Assembly: GCA_030512295.1 (NCBI GenBank) | Contig: JAULSR010000002.1 | Location: 2,232,001-2,296,000, forward strand | DNA from: Bombardia bombarda | Lineage: Eukaryota > Ascomycota > Sordariomycetes > Sordariales > Lasiosphaeriaceae | Length of the DNA stretch: 64,000 nt | Reading direction: 5' to 3' | In this document: positions 11,689 through 24,373 of the stretch, in pieces | Layout: each line of letters starts with the position of its first letter | Position numbering within the stretch: the stretch's first letter is position 1 | The notes under the pieces: model-generated | The model's database searches: none | Told to the model about the DNA's origin: nothing | The model's input: only the letters and a program-made list of their open reading frames with translations | Program-made: the position numbers and the translations under genes

Positions 11689-12514
11689 TCATTCCTCTCC
11701 CCCTTTAACCTCCTCCCTCTCCCTAATCCTATCAAACAACTCCAGGAACACCTCCGCATCCTGCCTCCCCCCGACCCTATACCGCCCCTGCACAACAAAG
11801 CTCGGCACCGCCGTGATATCAATCGTCCGCGCCAGCGCAGCCTGCACGCCCACGAGCCTGCTGGCCTCATCGCCATCCAGCCAGGCCAACACTTCCGTCT
11901 CGGACGGCGCCAGCCCATTCGCCAGCGCCACCTCGACGAGGAATCCACGGTCGGAGATGTCGCGGTTCTCGGCAAATATGCCGTGGAAGACGGTATCGAC
12001 TGTGGTGTTTTGGAGGGATGATGATGATGATGATGACGATGATGGAGTAGTGATGTCCAGCTTGCGCGCCAGCATTATCAGCTTGTGCGAGTCCATCGTG
12101 TTCCCTATCGGCCCGTCCCAGCGCAGGGGGGGCAGGTCGTGCTGCGCGGCGAGCTGGGCGAGGCGCGCAAAGAGGACGGGGGCGCGCTCGGGGCCGACGA
12201 TGCTGGTGATGAAGGCTTTCTTGGTGTAGGCTGGGCATGGGGGTTTAGTATGAGGTGAGGCCTGGTGGTGTTTTTGCTCGTCTGTGACTCTTTTTTTTTA
12301 ACATGTTTTTAGAGAAGGGAGGAGAAAAGGGGTAAAACATACAAGTCCTCCTTGCCATGGGGTACAGGATATATGGCTTCCACGATACGCGAAACTCGGC
12401 CTCGGGATGCCGGACGCGATATGTCGCCATGGCGTTGTCCAGGCCCCTTTTGCCGATGTAGCACCATGGACAGGCTGTGTCGGCGTACATCTCGATGTCG
12501 AACTTGTTGGTCAT
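11689..12514 (-). CDS. DsbA/FrnE-family thioredoxin-fold oxidoreductase
   Basis: Predicted thiol oxidoreductase or isomerase of the DsbA-like superfamily (FrnE branch, related to 2-hydroxychromene-2-carboxylate isomerases). Exons 12514-12343 and 12230-11689; intron GTATGT...CCCAG of 112 nt, joined codon TCC; 237 residues. The N-terminus reads YADTACPWCYIGKRGLD, placing the CPWC redox pair in the first strand-helix turn. The conserved cis-Pro element near the C-terminus is ITAVPSFVVQGRYRVGG followed by QDAEVFLELFDRI, as usual in the family. An insertion of nine Ser residues after TTP is encoded by an ATC/GAT-type trinucleotide run (12017-12047). No secretion signal, so probably cytosolic. The substrate is unknown. 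Confidence 0.88.
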
Positions 12515-13934
12515 TTTGACGAGTTTCCTATTTTCTTTGCCTCGGAAATAGCTGGGTTATTTGCCGCTCTCACCACGACAGCCAAAGACAGAGAGGAAGC
12601 AACCCCTTTATGGGATGTTTTGTCTCTCTTTCTATCGTCGGGCGTTGATGTCTATTCAGGAGCTTGGAAGTGGGTGTCTGTGTGTAAAGTGAGAGTGACG
12701 TGAATGAAGATCGAGTGAGTGCCTGGCTTGCCCAGTCTAGCAAGTATCCTAGTCGTCTGTCTTATCTGACTTTATCTGACGTTTGTGATGACGTTCCTAC
12801 GGATAGGTCGATTTCGCCTTCTCTTGCAAAAAGGGGGAGTTGTAAACAATATTTGAGCTAAGGGGCGCTAAGGAGGAAGAATAAGTACTACAGCAGACGG
12901 CAGGATCGACAAAATAAATGATGGCTTATACAGTACAGCTTTAATAGTTGCCCAATTCTGTCCGTATTGCCCGGTCACTCGTCGGTCAGTCAGTCCGTGT
13001 TATGGTCAACAGCGAAAACAGCGGTAGTGATGGTAGTAGTAATGGTAGTAGTAATGGTGGTGGCGACTGGACAATGTTATTCCATCATGGCGGATAAAAC
13101 GCGCGGCGATCATGCCATTCCAGAAACGAAGGCAGCGTTTGGGAACGAATGCGAAAGCCCAGACGGAAACTAAAGGAGAGCCAGAATAGATGGAGGAGTA
13201 AGTAACAGCCTCGTCAAAGCATTTTCAAGTACAAGAAGAGGGGGCCAAATACAGCTACACTAGTAGTAGTAAACGCGACATGAGCCCGAAAGGAATCCGG
13301 CACATTGGTTTGGGTTCGTATCGTCGTGTTTCTCCGCTTCGGCGTTTTTGGTGTTCAGAGCGATTAGTGATCAGAAAATTGAAAAACACTCACCCCATCA
13401 ATGTGGGATTAGTATACAAACAAAATCAAGAGAGGCACTTTGTACACAGAGAGTAAGTCCTCCTCCTCTGCATTGGGGAAAGTCGCCCGTAAAAGTGTAA
13501 AAAAGGGAGTGTATGTGATGGTAAGTGAGTACTACTCTGGGCGATGTCAATACCATTCCCAAAATCACCAAACAATAGGTATCAGGCTCGACTTATGCAC
13601 ATCACAATGAACTCCACTCCATTTCTCAAACAAACTCGTAAACTTCCGACTCCCTTTCACACCACAAAGAGTCAAAAGGACAAACACAACACCACAACAA
13701 ACGAACTGGCTGAATTTCCCTGGTAAATGGGTGTGTGGGCGCTGTACATATAACTGATTTTTTCTCTCTAAGTTGTCATCATCATCCCATTGCCATTTTT
13801 CTTGTTTTCTTCTTCTTCTTCTCTCTCCTCTCTTGGGGGAGGGAAAGGGAATGGTTCCCCATATCGGCCGGCCCTGTCCTGTCCTGTCCATTCTAAAAGC
13901 AACCTCCCTATACCGGCCCCCCTTTCCCTTCCCA

Positions 13935-13981
<47 letters not shown>

Positions 13982-14719
13982 TACACACACACCACCATCA
14001 CCACCACCACCACCACCAATAACACCAATACCACATATTCCGCCAAAAAAAAAAAAAAATGTGCGTGCAATTTCTTCTTTTTTTGTCTGCCAGCCTATTC
14101 GCTTCCGAAATAAAAGAAGAAAAAAGTACTAGGTTTAAAATAAAAGCCCCACGAAACACCAACACACCCAACCAACCGGAGGGGGTGGTAACCCATATTT
14201 CCCGAAAGACAGTTATGCTTATCACTACAATACCACATCCCATGAAAGATAAGAAAATAAGACCAAGAGAAAACCCACCAGTGACCAGTCTAGATGAAGG
14301 GCAAAAGGAAAAAGAGTCGACGAAAAGGAAAAAAAAATAAGGGGAGAAATTCGTTGAGAGTAGTAGGGTATGATGATGTTAATGATGCTGCTACTATGAC
14401 GAGGAAAAAATTAAAAAATAAGGAGCAAAGAAGCAAAGGCGCCGCCGTATTCTTGTCGGTATCATTAGTTCAGTCCACGCCGGTCCTGGTCGTCTTTATG
14501 ATAGAACACACACCGCCCCATCTTCCTCTCTCGACCACTTCTCCCCATCTTTCGTTTGATCCGCATCATGCGGCCTCTAAAAATGGAGAAATAGACCCCA
14601 ACTGCTGTCGGCTCGACCAGTTTCAGTCATTAAATGACTGATTATTCCCGAATCGTCACCTCCTCGAGCAAAGCGCCGGAGCAAACATTGTCAACAAACG
14701 CTCTTGTCACAATAACTGA
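12515..14719. other. Intergenic, 2.2 kb, microsatellite-rich
   Basis: Separates the two head-to-tail minus-strand genes (DsbA-like 5' side, zinc-finger 3' side). Contains ATGGTAGTAGTA-type repeats near 13026-13062, the CA array listed separately and purine-rich AGAAAAA stretches near 14300-14340. I see no supported gene. Confidence 0.55.
13936..14018 (+). repeat. Dinucleotide CA microsatellite followed by CCA repeats
   Basis: A perfect CA array of about 44 nt (13936-13979), a short interruption, then CACACAC and a run of CCA/ACC triplets to about 14018. Open frames across it are repeat artefacts. Confidence 0.95.
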
Positions 14720-16157
14720 TTACTGAACACTGGCCCAGAGTTCTCCAGGCCGTGACTTCACGTCATACGACGAAGCCCCCGGCTCAGTGCTGCCCGGCCG
14801 ACGCACTGTGGCCGCGCTGTTGTAGAACAATTGCCCCATGGGTGCTTGGTTCGGGTAGGACTCGGGGTCTGGGTACACATATCCATTGCCGCCAGGACTT
14901 TGTGTTGGAGATCCCACAGGTCCAGGGGACGCCCATCCAGAACTTCCAATGTGAGGACTTGTCCCTGCGCTACCAGGCCCTTGCTGATGCTCAATGCTAG
15001 GCTCGAGTGTCGGTGGGGGACCATATCCGCTGGGGTGGGAGGTGGGGCGCATTCCGTTGTTGTACCCAGACGACGTGGTCGATGCTGGGCTGGCAACATG
15101 AACATCTCCGCGTAGGTGCGGGGGGATAGTGGAATTGCTGGCGAGATATTGCATATTGTTCATCCCGGCCAGGTCCGTGCTCGGTGACATGGACATAGTG
15201 CGCTGCGCGGGAGACGGTGTGGATAGAGGAGATCCTTGATTCGACGCCTGCTCACTTTCCGATCGCGGCTTTGCCCTAGCTGCCGCAGCAGCACTGGCGC
15301 CTCGGGCGAGTGCCTCTGCTGTCGCTCGCGCAGCTTCCTCAACTGTTCCGGTATGGTGGTTTTGATGTCTCGTAAGGGTTGTGCGGCGAGTGAACGTCTT
15401 CTGGCAGTCGGCATAGGGGCACTTATACGGCCGTTTGCCCGAGTGAATCCGACGATGTCGCGCCAAAGAGCTGCTGTCACTGAAGGGCTGTGGGCATTTG
15501 GTTAGCAAATTTTTGTCAGTCCCGCGTCCTCAGATCCCATTGCGCTTACCTTGCCACATCTTTCGCACTGATGGGGCTTTTCACCGGTATGTACACGTTG
15601 GTGAACTGTCAGAGCTGAGCGCTGGATAAACTGCTTCCCACACCCCGGAAAGTCGCAGACGTGCGGTCGATGACCACTATGGATGCGCTCTGTTTTGAAG
15701 TTAGCTAGGTCCAAAAGAACGACATGAAAGGTCCCATACCGTGTCGAGCGAGGTCGCTTCTTCTCGCAAAACCCTTTCCGCATGTGCTACACGGGAAAGC
15801 TTTAGGTGGCGGCTGGGGGACCTCGGTCTTGTAGCCAGGGTGTAGTCCGTGCACCATGTTTTGCGGTACGCCAGGCATACCTAATGTGGCCTGCCCCATA
15901 TTGGCGTTCGACGCAGGAGGCAAGGAAGCCCCCATGGCAGTCGGAGAAGGATATGATGTATTCATGGGCCCAGAATATCTCGAGTGCTCGGAGCCGTGTG
16001 GTGAGTTTGCACGGTCCATAGAGAGTTGGTGATGCGGTGGAGTCGGGTGCTGTTCAGGTGTGGTGCCCTGAACAGCTTGCCCGCCAGCTGCGCCGCCTTT
16101 GTTATTCAACATGTTACCGATGCCCATTGCACCAGCCGAGGATGGCGACTGTGACAT
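14720..16157 (-). CDS. C2H2 zinc-finger transcription factor with four tandem fingers
   Basis: Predicted sequence-specific DNA-binding regulator. Exons 16157-15740, 15689-15550 and 15487-14720 give 441 residues. Both introns sit inside the finger array, and joining produces four consecutive fingers (about residues 118-225): CSTCGKGF...H, CDFPGCGKQF...H, CERCGKPF...H and CPYADCQKTF...H, with TGEKPH and SGKRPYK linkers. The flanks are disordered: N-terminal Gly/Gln/Pro/Ser and C-terminal Ser/Pro/Gly/Tyr rich, probably activation or interaction regions. The start codon is the first Met of the exon (MSQSPSSAG). It is preceded by an unusually long gene-free stretch of 9 kb, as often seen for developmental regulators. 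I do not recognise the specific orthologue. Confidence 0.9.
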
Positions 16158-19100
16158 TCTTGGTCTAGCGGAAGAAGAACAGTGGCACCTCTCGACTAAT
16201 GTGAGGTGGCCGCCTAGAAATCGTTCGTAAAGAATTCAGAAAGCCTCGACAGCTCAATCGCGTCAAAATGCGCCTTATATAGAGCTTAAGACTACGAGTC
16301 GGCAATTAGCAAGGTAAAGGGTGGTAGGTAGGTAGGTAGGCAGCCACGAATTGAGCGGTGAACAAGACTCGAAACAACCCATCAAGTGAAGATCAAAGAA
16401 AAGTACACAGGCTATGATTGGCCTTGGCAAGCCACACCAGCCTCAGCTACCCTCTCAAAAACACGAGTCGCGCTTGGGTGGTGGTCCAAAACGTGCCAGC
16501 AGCCAGCCAGCCAGCCAGGACGGTCGCGATGCAATACGATGTGATGCGATAGTCGCGGTCAAAGCAGGTAGGTAGGCAAGCAAGCAAGCCTGGCGCAGGG
16601 TATTGTTGTTTGTTGATGCTTTGATGGATGCGGGGTACACGAAGAGAATTTTCTTACTAGAACTTGAAAGGCAAAAAGGCCGGAACGGAGACCTGAGAGA
16701 AGCTTCTATAGCCCCTCCAACGCTAAATTCCGTAGAATATCGAGGCCAGCTTCCAGACTGGACGGCCTGATACTGTTGATGGTCGGGATGGCTTGGTGAG
16801 GCGAGTCGTGCACGGTTCAGGTATGCAAGCTAAACACGCGCGCGCGCCTTGACCACAGCGACGTAGGAGTCAAAGTTGACGACCGCGATCTTGGCTGAAT
16901 CAATCTCCTATGCTGTTGCTTTTTCGCGTCCGATTGTGCGAAATGATGGGTCGCGCTTTGAAAAAGCTTGTGGCGACTGGGTTGTCTCAGTTTCTCGGGT
17001 GGAGATGCGAAACTTAAAATCTCTCCGTGGCCGCGACAATCAACAGAAATTCGCCCCCAGCTTAGTGGTGCAACTGATAAATCAGATCTGTATGCGACAC
17101 GTCGTGTTAACACGAGCTCGGGCTGTTGATACTATTCGGGTCGGCGGGATATGACAGTTTTAAAATTGCAAGCTGCTGTGTTTCTGCTGGGAAGCGAAGG
17201 ACAAAGACCGGCGTGCCTTTTTCTGAAGCTCCAGCCCCAAACCGACCTGACAGGTGCCTATTGTCTCGGAGGTCGGGATTGTAGACAACCGGGAAACACT
17301 ACTCAATCTCAACCCTTTCTTGCGGCCTTCAGTCGCTGGAGGAAGTATGCAGCAGATTGTTCGCAGGCTGGGACGCAGGCGTGTGCAGAGCGGCACTCGA
17401 CGTCGGAGATGGCAAGGCGGCGGTGTCGCGGAGCAGAGCAGTATCGGCGTGGTTTATTGCGAGAAACTGGGCTGGGACAAGATCACGTTAACCTTCTCGC
17501 GTCCTGGCGGGAGTCGATGAAAATGAGAAAGTGTGCGTTTGTGCATCCGACGGTGAGGAAAGAGAGGGATTGATGACGTGGTTGTGCTGAGAGGTCACAC
17601 ACAGTGGCCGACATAAGATAAGTCGGAGGGCTCTGGGGAACCAAGGAGCGCGCGGTTCGAACGGCCTGGTCTGGAATGTTGCGAGAAGAAGAAGAAAAAA
17701 GAGTTGCTCAGAGTGTCGGCTGGTGTGGCAGATGATGGGCTGACAGAGTAGAACTGGGTCGGGACAAGACAGAAATTCGAGATGTGCAAACCCGCGCAAG
17801 ATGCAAACAGGGCGAGCTCCACACAACACAAATGCAACCCGCGAACGAGAGAACGGGTTCGTCAAGCCGATTATGGATTTCTGGAGCTCCTAGTGAAAAT
17901 GCTGGCGAGGTACTGTACTTGCTCGGCCGGTGTGAGGTGCGCGAGAAGGTCAGGTGAAGTGCAGGAGATGGTGGTGCCTCGAATGACAGCACGTTCCCCT
18001 CTGTCTCTCTCTCTCTCTCTCTTCTCTCCCTTTGATAGTGGGCGGATTTTTTTCCTCGTTTGGATGCGTTGTGTGTTGTTGGTCACGTACCGTGTTTGTT
18101 ACTCCCGCCTAAACTGAGTGACGTGGAAGCGCGCGCGCTGGCCCAAGAGTTGATGGGAGGCGGGGGCAGAATGGGTGGAAATTTGCCGTGGTTGGAATGT
18201 GATGAAGGTTAAAGGGACAATGGGCGATAGAGGGCAGCATGGAAGTCGCAAAGCCCAAGTTGCCAGTGACGGAGTTCGGGGCCCGGTCAAAAATATGGAA
18301 TAGCAAAAAAACAGACACTAACGTGGCTCGGCACAGGTGAGGAAGATCCTTGCCCGCGAATTAGGATGGCCATCGTGCAGATGGAGGAAGTCACCGCGAC
18401 AGGCAAGGTGCAGGGCCGAGTTGAAACGAACGGTCACCTAACAGGCAGGGTAGGAGCGCCAGGCAAGCCAGGGTACTTGGTCTGTGGGTCCCCTGAGTTG
18501 CAATTGCCCTATTTTGCGGCCGCTGTATTGCCCCGTGCGGGCGAAGTACCATCCATAATAGGCTCCCTAGCGCATCGTGCTTCAGGTACCAGTCTGGCAG
18601 CGCCCGTGACCCGGCACTCCACCTCATGTTTCAATCAGGGTCACTTGCTCCCGCATTCCACCCCAGGTTCGCTGCGATGACATAGCAGGAAAAAAAAGCT
18701 GGATAATTTATCTATCTAGTGCAGAGCTCGGGTACTTTAGTTCGGTTTGGTTTCCATGTCTCCCATGCATATCGTAACTTAAAAGAACGATGAAAACATA
18801 TCGTGCTATTGCAAAAGAACCTTGACGGGCAAAGAACGAGCCATCCATCAGACAAGTGAATGTTAGACAGACACCTTTGTACACGCAGGCTGCCCTGCAA
18901 GGCATCCAAAGCGAAAGTGAACTTTTGGATTTTTGGATGGATGGACGACCGCCGCCATGTCTGCCTTGTGGCCCGGGCAACTCACTCTCGAGCATCTCGG
19001 GCATCTTGCCATGATCCCACCCACCATCGAACAGTCGCATGGATTTCTCTATTTCTCTCCCTCCTGTCATGCAGAACCTAGCATTGACGTGGTTCACTGG

Positions 19101-22100
19101 GAGCACAAAAAACGAGGGGCATGAGCGAGTGAGAAAGACGATGGCTTCCAGTGGCTAAATCCCCGCCCTTCTCAGCCGACGGGGTGTGCTGCAGCTTCTC
19201 CTGATGATAATAATAACCCAGCGTTGCAGCCAAATAATGATGGAGGCCTACCTTCCTGAGTAACCTCCCTACCTACCTACCTAGGTATGCTGCAAACTAG
19301 TTACAATATTGCGCACGACCGACGACGCTGGGCTAACAGCTTCTTCCATCTATCGCACCGACACCCATTCTATGACATGCGGAGAGATAAACAAATCAAT
19401 TTGCCAGTGAACAGCAGATGCACTTTTAATCTCTATGCATGTGGAGCGCCGCCGACTTACGTGAATCCGACATGGCCATGTGTGGGATATATGCCCATCG
19501 ACGGCGGTGCTAGTGCTTGTCTACGCCTGGGCAGCCAAGTTGCTGCTGTTTGTATACCTACATCTCTCATGTGCCTGCCTAGGTAGGTCCTTTTGGAAAA
19601 GTACCAGATAGGTAGCTCGTTCAAAAGAGATGTGTACGCAATTACAGCTACCTTCCAGCTAGGCCAGGTGGTCTTTTTTCGATCTGTGCCAATATGATAC
19701 GGTGGCACTTTTGAGAAGGACCCGACGCGCTTGGGGGGGGGGGGTGGGGGGGCTTTTGTCTGATCTCATCTCTCTGTGTTTTGCCAACAAAAAAGATATG
19801 ACGAGATGATGGGAGATCGTTGCGCGCGCCAGTTGGTTCGTTCGTTCCATCACCTCATCCCCTCAGCCTTACTGGTTTAAAAAGCAATGACCATCGCTGC
19901 ATTTGGCATTCATGGATGTGTACTGCCTGGCTCGAGCCTGGTTACAGGGTACGGACTTGTCCGCATGGAGGGATTTCGTTCTCAGATCGCCAAACGGTCC
20001 TGTGCGAGGGAAAGGAGGGAACGGGGGTGGAAGGGGGAGAAGGGGGGGGAGGAAGGCTTCCATCGCTTCCATGGCTGCTTCGATTGCAACGCTGCGTCCC
20101 TTCGATACACCTAATACACCCTTACCCTTGGAATTACGCCCGCATCGTACTGTAGCATGCAGTGCAGATGAGTGGCACAAGCTGGGTGTGGAGCGGGAGA
20201 CCAGAAGGGTTGTCAGTTGGTTACGCCAAAGAAACACCCAAACTTGGCACAAACGCGACAACAGATCGTTCCTTCCTAGGACATGTCAAGGTGCTACTCT
20301 CCTAGTTTAGGTAAGACAGGGTATTTCAGTTGGACCACCACCCCGAGCCTGGACGAAATGCGCCGGTTTAAACCAGTGCGCAAAGGAGTCGATGATATGC
20401 CAACTCAGGATGTGGACAAAGTACGGAGTACGAGCTATGGAATACGGGATGGATGTATCGTGTATGTACAAGCAGGATACGGCGCAGAACGGTGACGGTC
20501 GGTAGAGGCCAGGATGGCAAGGACCGGGCATGGGTGGGCACTTGGAACTGGCCGCGGCGGTGATGCGTATACGTATGTAATGTACTTGGTATATTTATTG
20601 GTAATGCTCATGTACGAAAGAAAGTACACACAGGAGAACGATCAAAGGGGTTGCTTGCTGCTTGTTGGTCGGTGTCCGTCGCACAGGGTAGGACAAGATT
20701 TGCAGAGAGTTTGGGGAGATTCGGGAGATTGGGGTCAATGAGCGGAAGATGGCCCGTTGGTGGTGGTGCTGTGGCTCTGTGGGACCGTGGACTGTGGACT
20801 GTGGGTGGGAGGTGTGGCTTCCGCGTCTTGATCGTCCAGCCAGTGATGCCTGGTTGGTCAAACGAGGACATGACACATGGGTGGATAGCTGTGGATATGT
20901 GGAGCGGCCGATGGCATAGGTCCACCTGGGCATGGTCGGTGCATGAAGCCCATTTCCGGCGTCGGTGGTGGTGTGAGGCGGGTGGACAGAGGCGGGCAGA
21001 GCGGGCAGCCCTGAGCAGGGGCGCGGCACCTGAAGGCCCATGAAATTGGCGCCATTCCGCATTCGGAAGGTTTCTGGAACCCTTCTAGAAGCAATTCGAC
21101 GCCGCAGCGGTCCATCGCAGCTTCGGCAAGCCAGGGCGAGGGTTTTGGATAATGCACCTTGCCTCAGAACAACACTCAAGTGTTTCTGCAACCTCCCACA
21201 CCATCCTAGCCTCTTGCACCAGCCCGCGCCAAGACAATGCGAACTTGGAAGGAGTCTGGGGCAAAGTTGCACACAGCTGACGCTGCCAGCTGCACAGTCT
21301 GTCTGTTTGACTGGCAAGAAGATGCTTGGCGTTTGTGCGGGAGAAACGCAGAGAGTGGAAGCCCGGACGATCAGTCGACGAGAACAGGTCAGATTTGGAG
21401 GGAAATGGGCGGGTGGGAACCGGGAAGCCAGTGGCCCGTGGCCATCACCAAAAGAGCACAGGCTCGGCGGGGACCCAATGGATCCCATCCATGCTCCATG
21501 CTCCTTGCTCCATGCAACAGGGCTCAGAGCACGGGCAAAGGAGCGATGGAAGCTCTGCCCGCCCCCATGGATTGTTTCCATTGCTTCCATCTTCCTTCTC
21601 TGAAGCTTCTCCCGCCAGCCCGCCAGTCTGGTGGACCCTGGCTAATGCGAAGCGCGAGATCTAAATTCCCGCGCTACACACACCACGGAAGACGGATTGC
21701 TCCGTAATCACTGCACCGGAGGGGGCGTATCATTCTACTGAGAGCGAGAAAAGGGAAACTTCCATGTCCAGGGCGGCGTCTCTGAGACTCTCATCCCCTT
21801 GAATAGCGACGACACCCCCCCGTCTGCGTCTACTACTTGCCTCTTTCCGTGCCTCTTCCAGGTTTGCCTCCCCAGGTCTCCCTGCCTGTCTGCGTCTGCC
21901 TGGCGCCTGAACGCGTCTGTCCCGCGTCTGCCGTTCCCACCATTTCTATTGTACGACCAACTGCTACTACCTCAAGTTCGCTCAAGGTAGAGTTGTTGGC
22001 TAGCTTGCCTCGCCTACCTTACCTGACAAGACCTTCGATCTTCAGGTAGGGTTGCACGAGGCACGCGAGGTGCACGAGGCTCAATGGCCCAATGGCTCAA

Positions 22101-23947
22101 TAGCTCCCGTCGTACACACCTCCTTTCCTGAAAAGAGGGAGTCGAGGCTGTTGAAAGGAGATTACAAGCTGCAAGCTCCCCTACGTACATATCTTCCTAC
22201 CTACCTTATGCAGCTCAAGTTTCAGGTCGGGAAGCGACGACCGACGACATTGGCCACCCGTCGCCAGCTTCATCAGCGAGTCGCCAGCGATGGTGGTATA
22301 CTTCCGGCAGGCCGCATACCTTCCCTCTCTCTTTAAGTTCTCATAGGTGCTGTCCCGTCCCGCCTTGGTTATACTAGTGCCTGGTCCCGTCCGTCATCGT
22401 CGAGCTCGTTCCATTTATGGCTCTTCGTCTGCGACTTCATTCCGTAGACTCTGCAGCAAGCAGACCACCCACCCCCAAGAGCAGCCACACTCACCACAGG
22501 GGCAAATATTGGTTTCCTGGCTGACTGGCGAGACTGAGTGCCTACCTTTGCAATCGCCACTCCCCGAGGGCTCTGCTCTGTACCGTCTGCTCATGTTTCG
22601 TGATCCCGAAAATCTGATTCCAGGACCATCTCGATGCTTCTTTCCTCATCCTGATACTTTATTTTTACCATTCTCACGCGTTGCGCCGATCATTATTGGC
22701 TCTACGATGATGTACGCATGTTTTGGTGAGGTTCCGCGTGGTTGCGCCCCAAAGTCTGGTCTGGGGAGTTCCGTTAGCCACCCTGTTCATCTACCCTGTC
22801 ACCATCAGCATGGAAGTATGCCTTGCATGACAAACAGAATCGACACACAGAGATCGGGCTTTCGCTTGTGCAGCAAGCCAGTCAGCAAGGAAACGGTTTT
22901 GCCGTGGCGGATGGGATGGGCGGGCATGAACCAGCGAGCGAGCGAGTGAGCGCCCCTCAGCCCCATCGTCTGGTCTCTCTCGGGCTGGGCTCATCTGGGC
23001 AAAGTTGCCAATTCCGCTGAAGCGCGCCCGCGCGCGTAAACCTCCTATCCCCCCCTCCCCCCCCCAACTTTCATCTTCAGCAGCTGACTCCCAGCTATTA
23101 CTGATTCGAGACATTACTGACCAGAATGTCCGAAATGCTGACGAGGCGAGATGACAATACCTTGGATCGGCAAACCAATGTCGTGAATCGGGTTTGGCAC
23201 GCTCTCTACGCTACCTGAACCCTGGACTTTTGGGACCGTGGAGCCAGCCAGCCAAGCCTGGCCATTGCGCTCTTTTGATATACCGAGAAGCTGGTTCTCG
23301 GTATCGATTTCGGTCGGTGTCACCGAACCGGTTCCTGCCGGTCTTTATGCGCCCGATTTACTTGGACGTCTCCCATAAACCACAATCCTTCCTGTGTATC
23401 CGTATACAACAGCCAAGCGGCCAAGAAGCCAAAAACCCCTGTCCTGACTAGACCAGGCTGAATCTCCGAGTCCGGGGCACACACCCCTCGAGCATCGGGA
23501 CGGGAGTGCTTCCCCGACATGGCCTGTAATCACTATGGTCTGACCAGCCTTTTGGTAAGACAGGCTAGACTGCCGGCTCTTCCTTCATGGGTCGTGTCAT
23601 CCCGGCTATGTGCCATTCCACATTGGTAAAGCTGGTGTTCACTAGTCAATAAGAGCCCAATGCTGTTCTCAAAAGAATATATGAGGAAGAGATAGATCAT
23701 GATGGATGAATGATCTTGGAAATGCTGCTTCATCAATTCTCAGCCTAGCCGGCTTACGAAGGCAGTGTACCGATTTCAGAGCCGAACCGGAACCGACCCT
23801 GAGCCGACCAACGTAGGCTATCAACCGAGAACATAGTTACTATCGAGAATTCTAATTATATCGACCCAAAATATCAAGTGGAGTGAAGCATATATATCCT
23901 ACTACAGCACGGCCCGATCTGATGATAACCCTGAGATCACGTAGTAA
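16158..23947. other. Long gene-free region, upstream of the zinc-finger gene
   Basis: About 7.8 kb with no spliced or unspliced frame showing a recognisable domain. The longest frame (331 codons, minus strand, 20595-21590) is Ser/Pro/Arg/His/Cys-rich and looks like chance. Visible structure: CCTACCTA/TAGGTAGG clusters near 16324, 16567, 19266, 19570 and 22196; a GCGCGCGC patch at 16838-16846; a CT array at 18001-18022; a G-tract at 19734-19751; and repeated CTTCCAT words near 20060 and 21570. The first part may contain leader exons of the zinc-finger gene. Confidence 0.55.
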
Positions 23948-24183
23948 CTATAGTATGGGTCAAAAAGTCTGGCCCCCTCCCCTATTTTACCACCTAAATG
24001 TATGAACAGTGCCAGTCAATGAATCCGACCCCATGTGCGATTCACCACCACCTACAACTATCCCATTTACAGCTATCCCAATTACAACTATCCCACCTCC
24101 AACGATCCTATGTATAACTATTCCATTTGAGTTATTACTGGTCAAAATTGGGGAGGGGCTAGACTTTTTGACTCATACCATAG
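23948..24183. mobile_element. Short inverted-repeat element 1 (MITE-like)
   Basis: Arms 23948-23992 and 24137-24183 are imperfect reverse complements over about 40 bases. Both read CTAT(A/G)GTATG then GTCAAAAAGTCT(G/A)GCCCC. The interior has no reading frame. TA lies at both outer ends, which would fit a Tc1/mariner/pogo-type target duplication (inference). The right arm lies inside element 2. Confidence 0.6.
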
Positions 24184-24373
24184 ATACACCCAAGTTTAAC
24201 TTTTTATAACCTAAAATAGAATAGTTATGAATAAATGGTCATAGATAGGAGAGATGGAGGAGAGATGGAGGTGAGATAATGATGACTGGGAAAATCATGA
24301 AGGGGATAGTTATAAATGAAATAGCTGTAGGTGGTGTAGTTGCAGATGGGGCCAGACTTATTGACTGGCACCG
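24007..24373. mobile_element. Short inverted-repeat element 2, interlocked with element 1
   Basis: Arms 24007-24100 (CAGTGCCAGTCAATGAATCC...) and about 24285-24373 (reverse complement CGGTGCCAGTCAATAAGTCT...) match imperfectly for about 75 bases, including CCACCTACA(A/G)CTAT words. The terminal motif resembles that of element 1 (GTCAAnAAGTCTGGCCCC). The left arm carries diverged 15-bp tandem units (AACTATCCCATTTAC). No coding capacity. Confidence 0.6.

Noticed and set aside
13565..14132. Several frames of 100-140 codons over the CA/CCA repeats
   Set aside because: They encode only Cys-Val or His-Thr dipeptide runs from the microsatellite.
20595..21590. 331-codon open frame on the minus strand
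   Set aside because: Composition is Ser/Pro/Arg/His/Cys-rich without hydrophobic core or motifs, overlapping frames on both strands are equally open, and no splice structure supports it.
22347..22949. 200-codon plus-strand frame
   Set aside because: No recognisable domain or periodicity, and nearby short frames are of similar quality; treated as chance.
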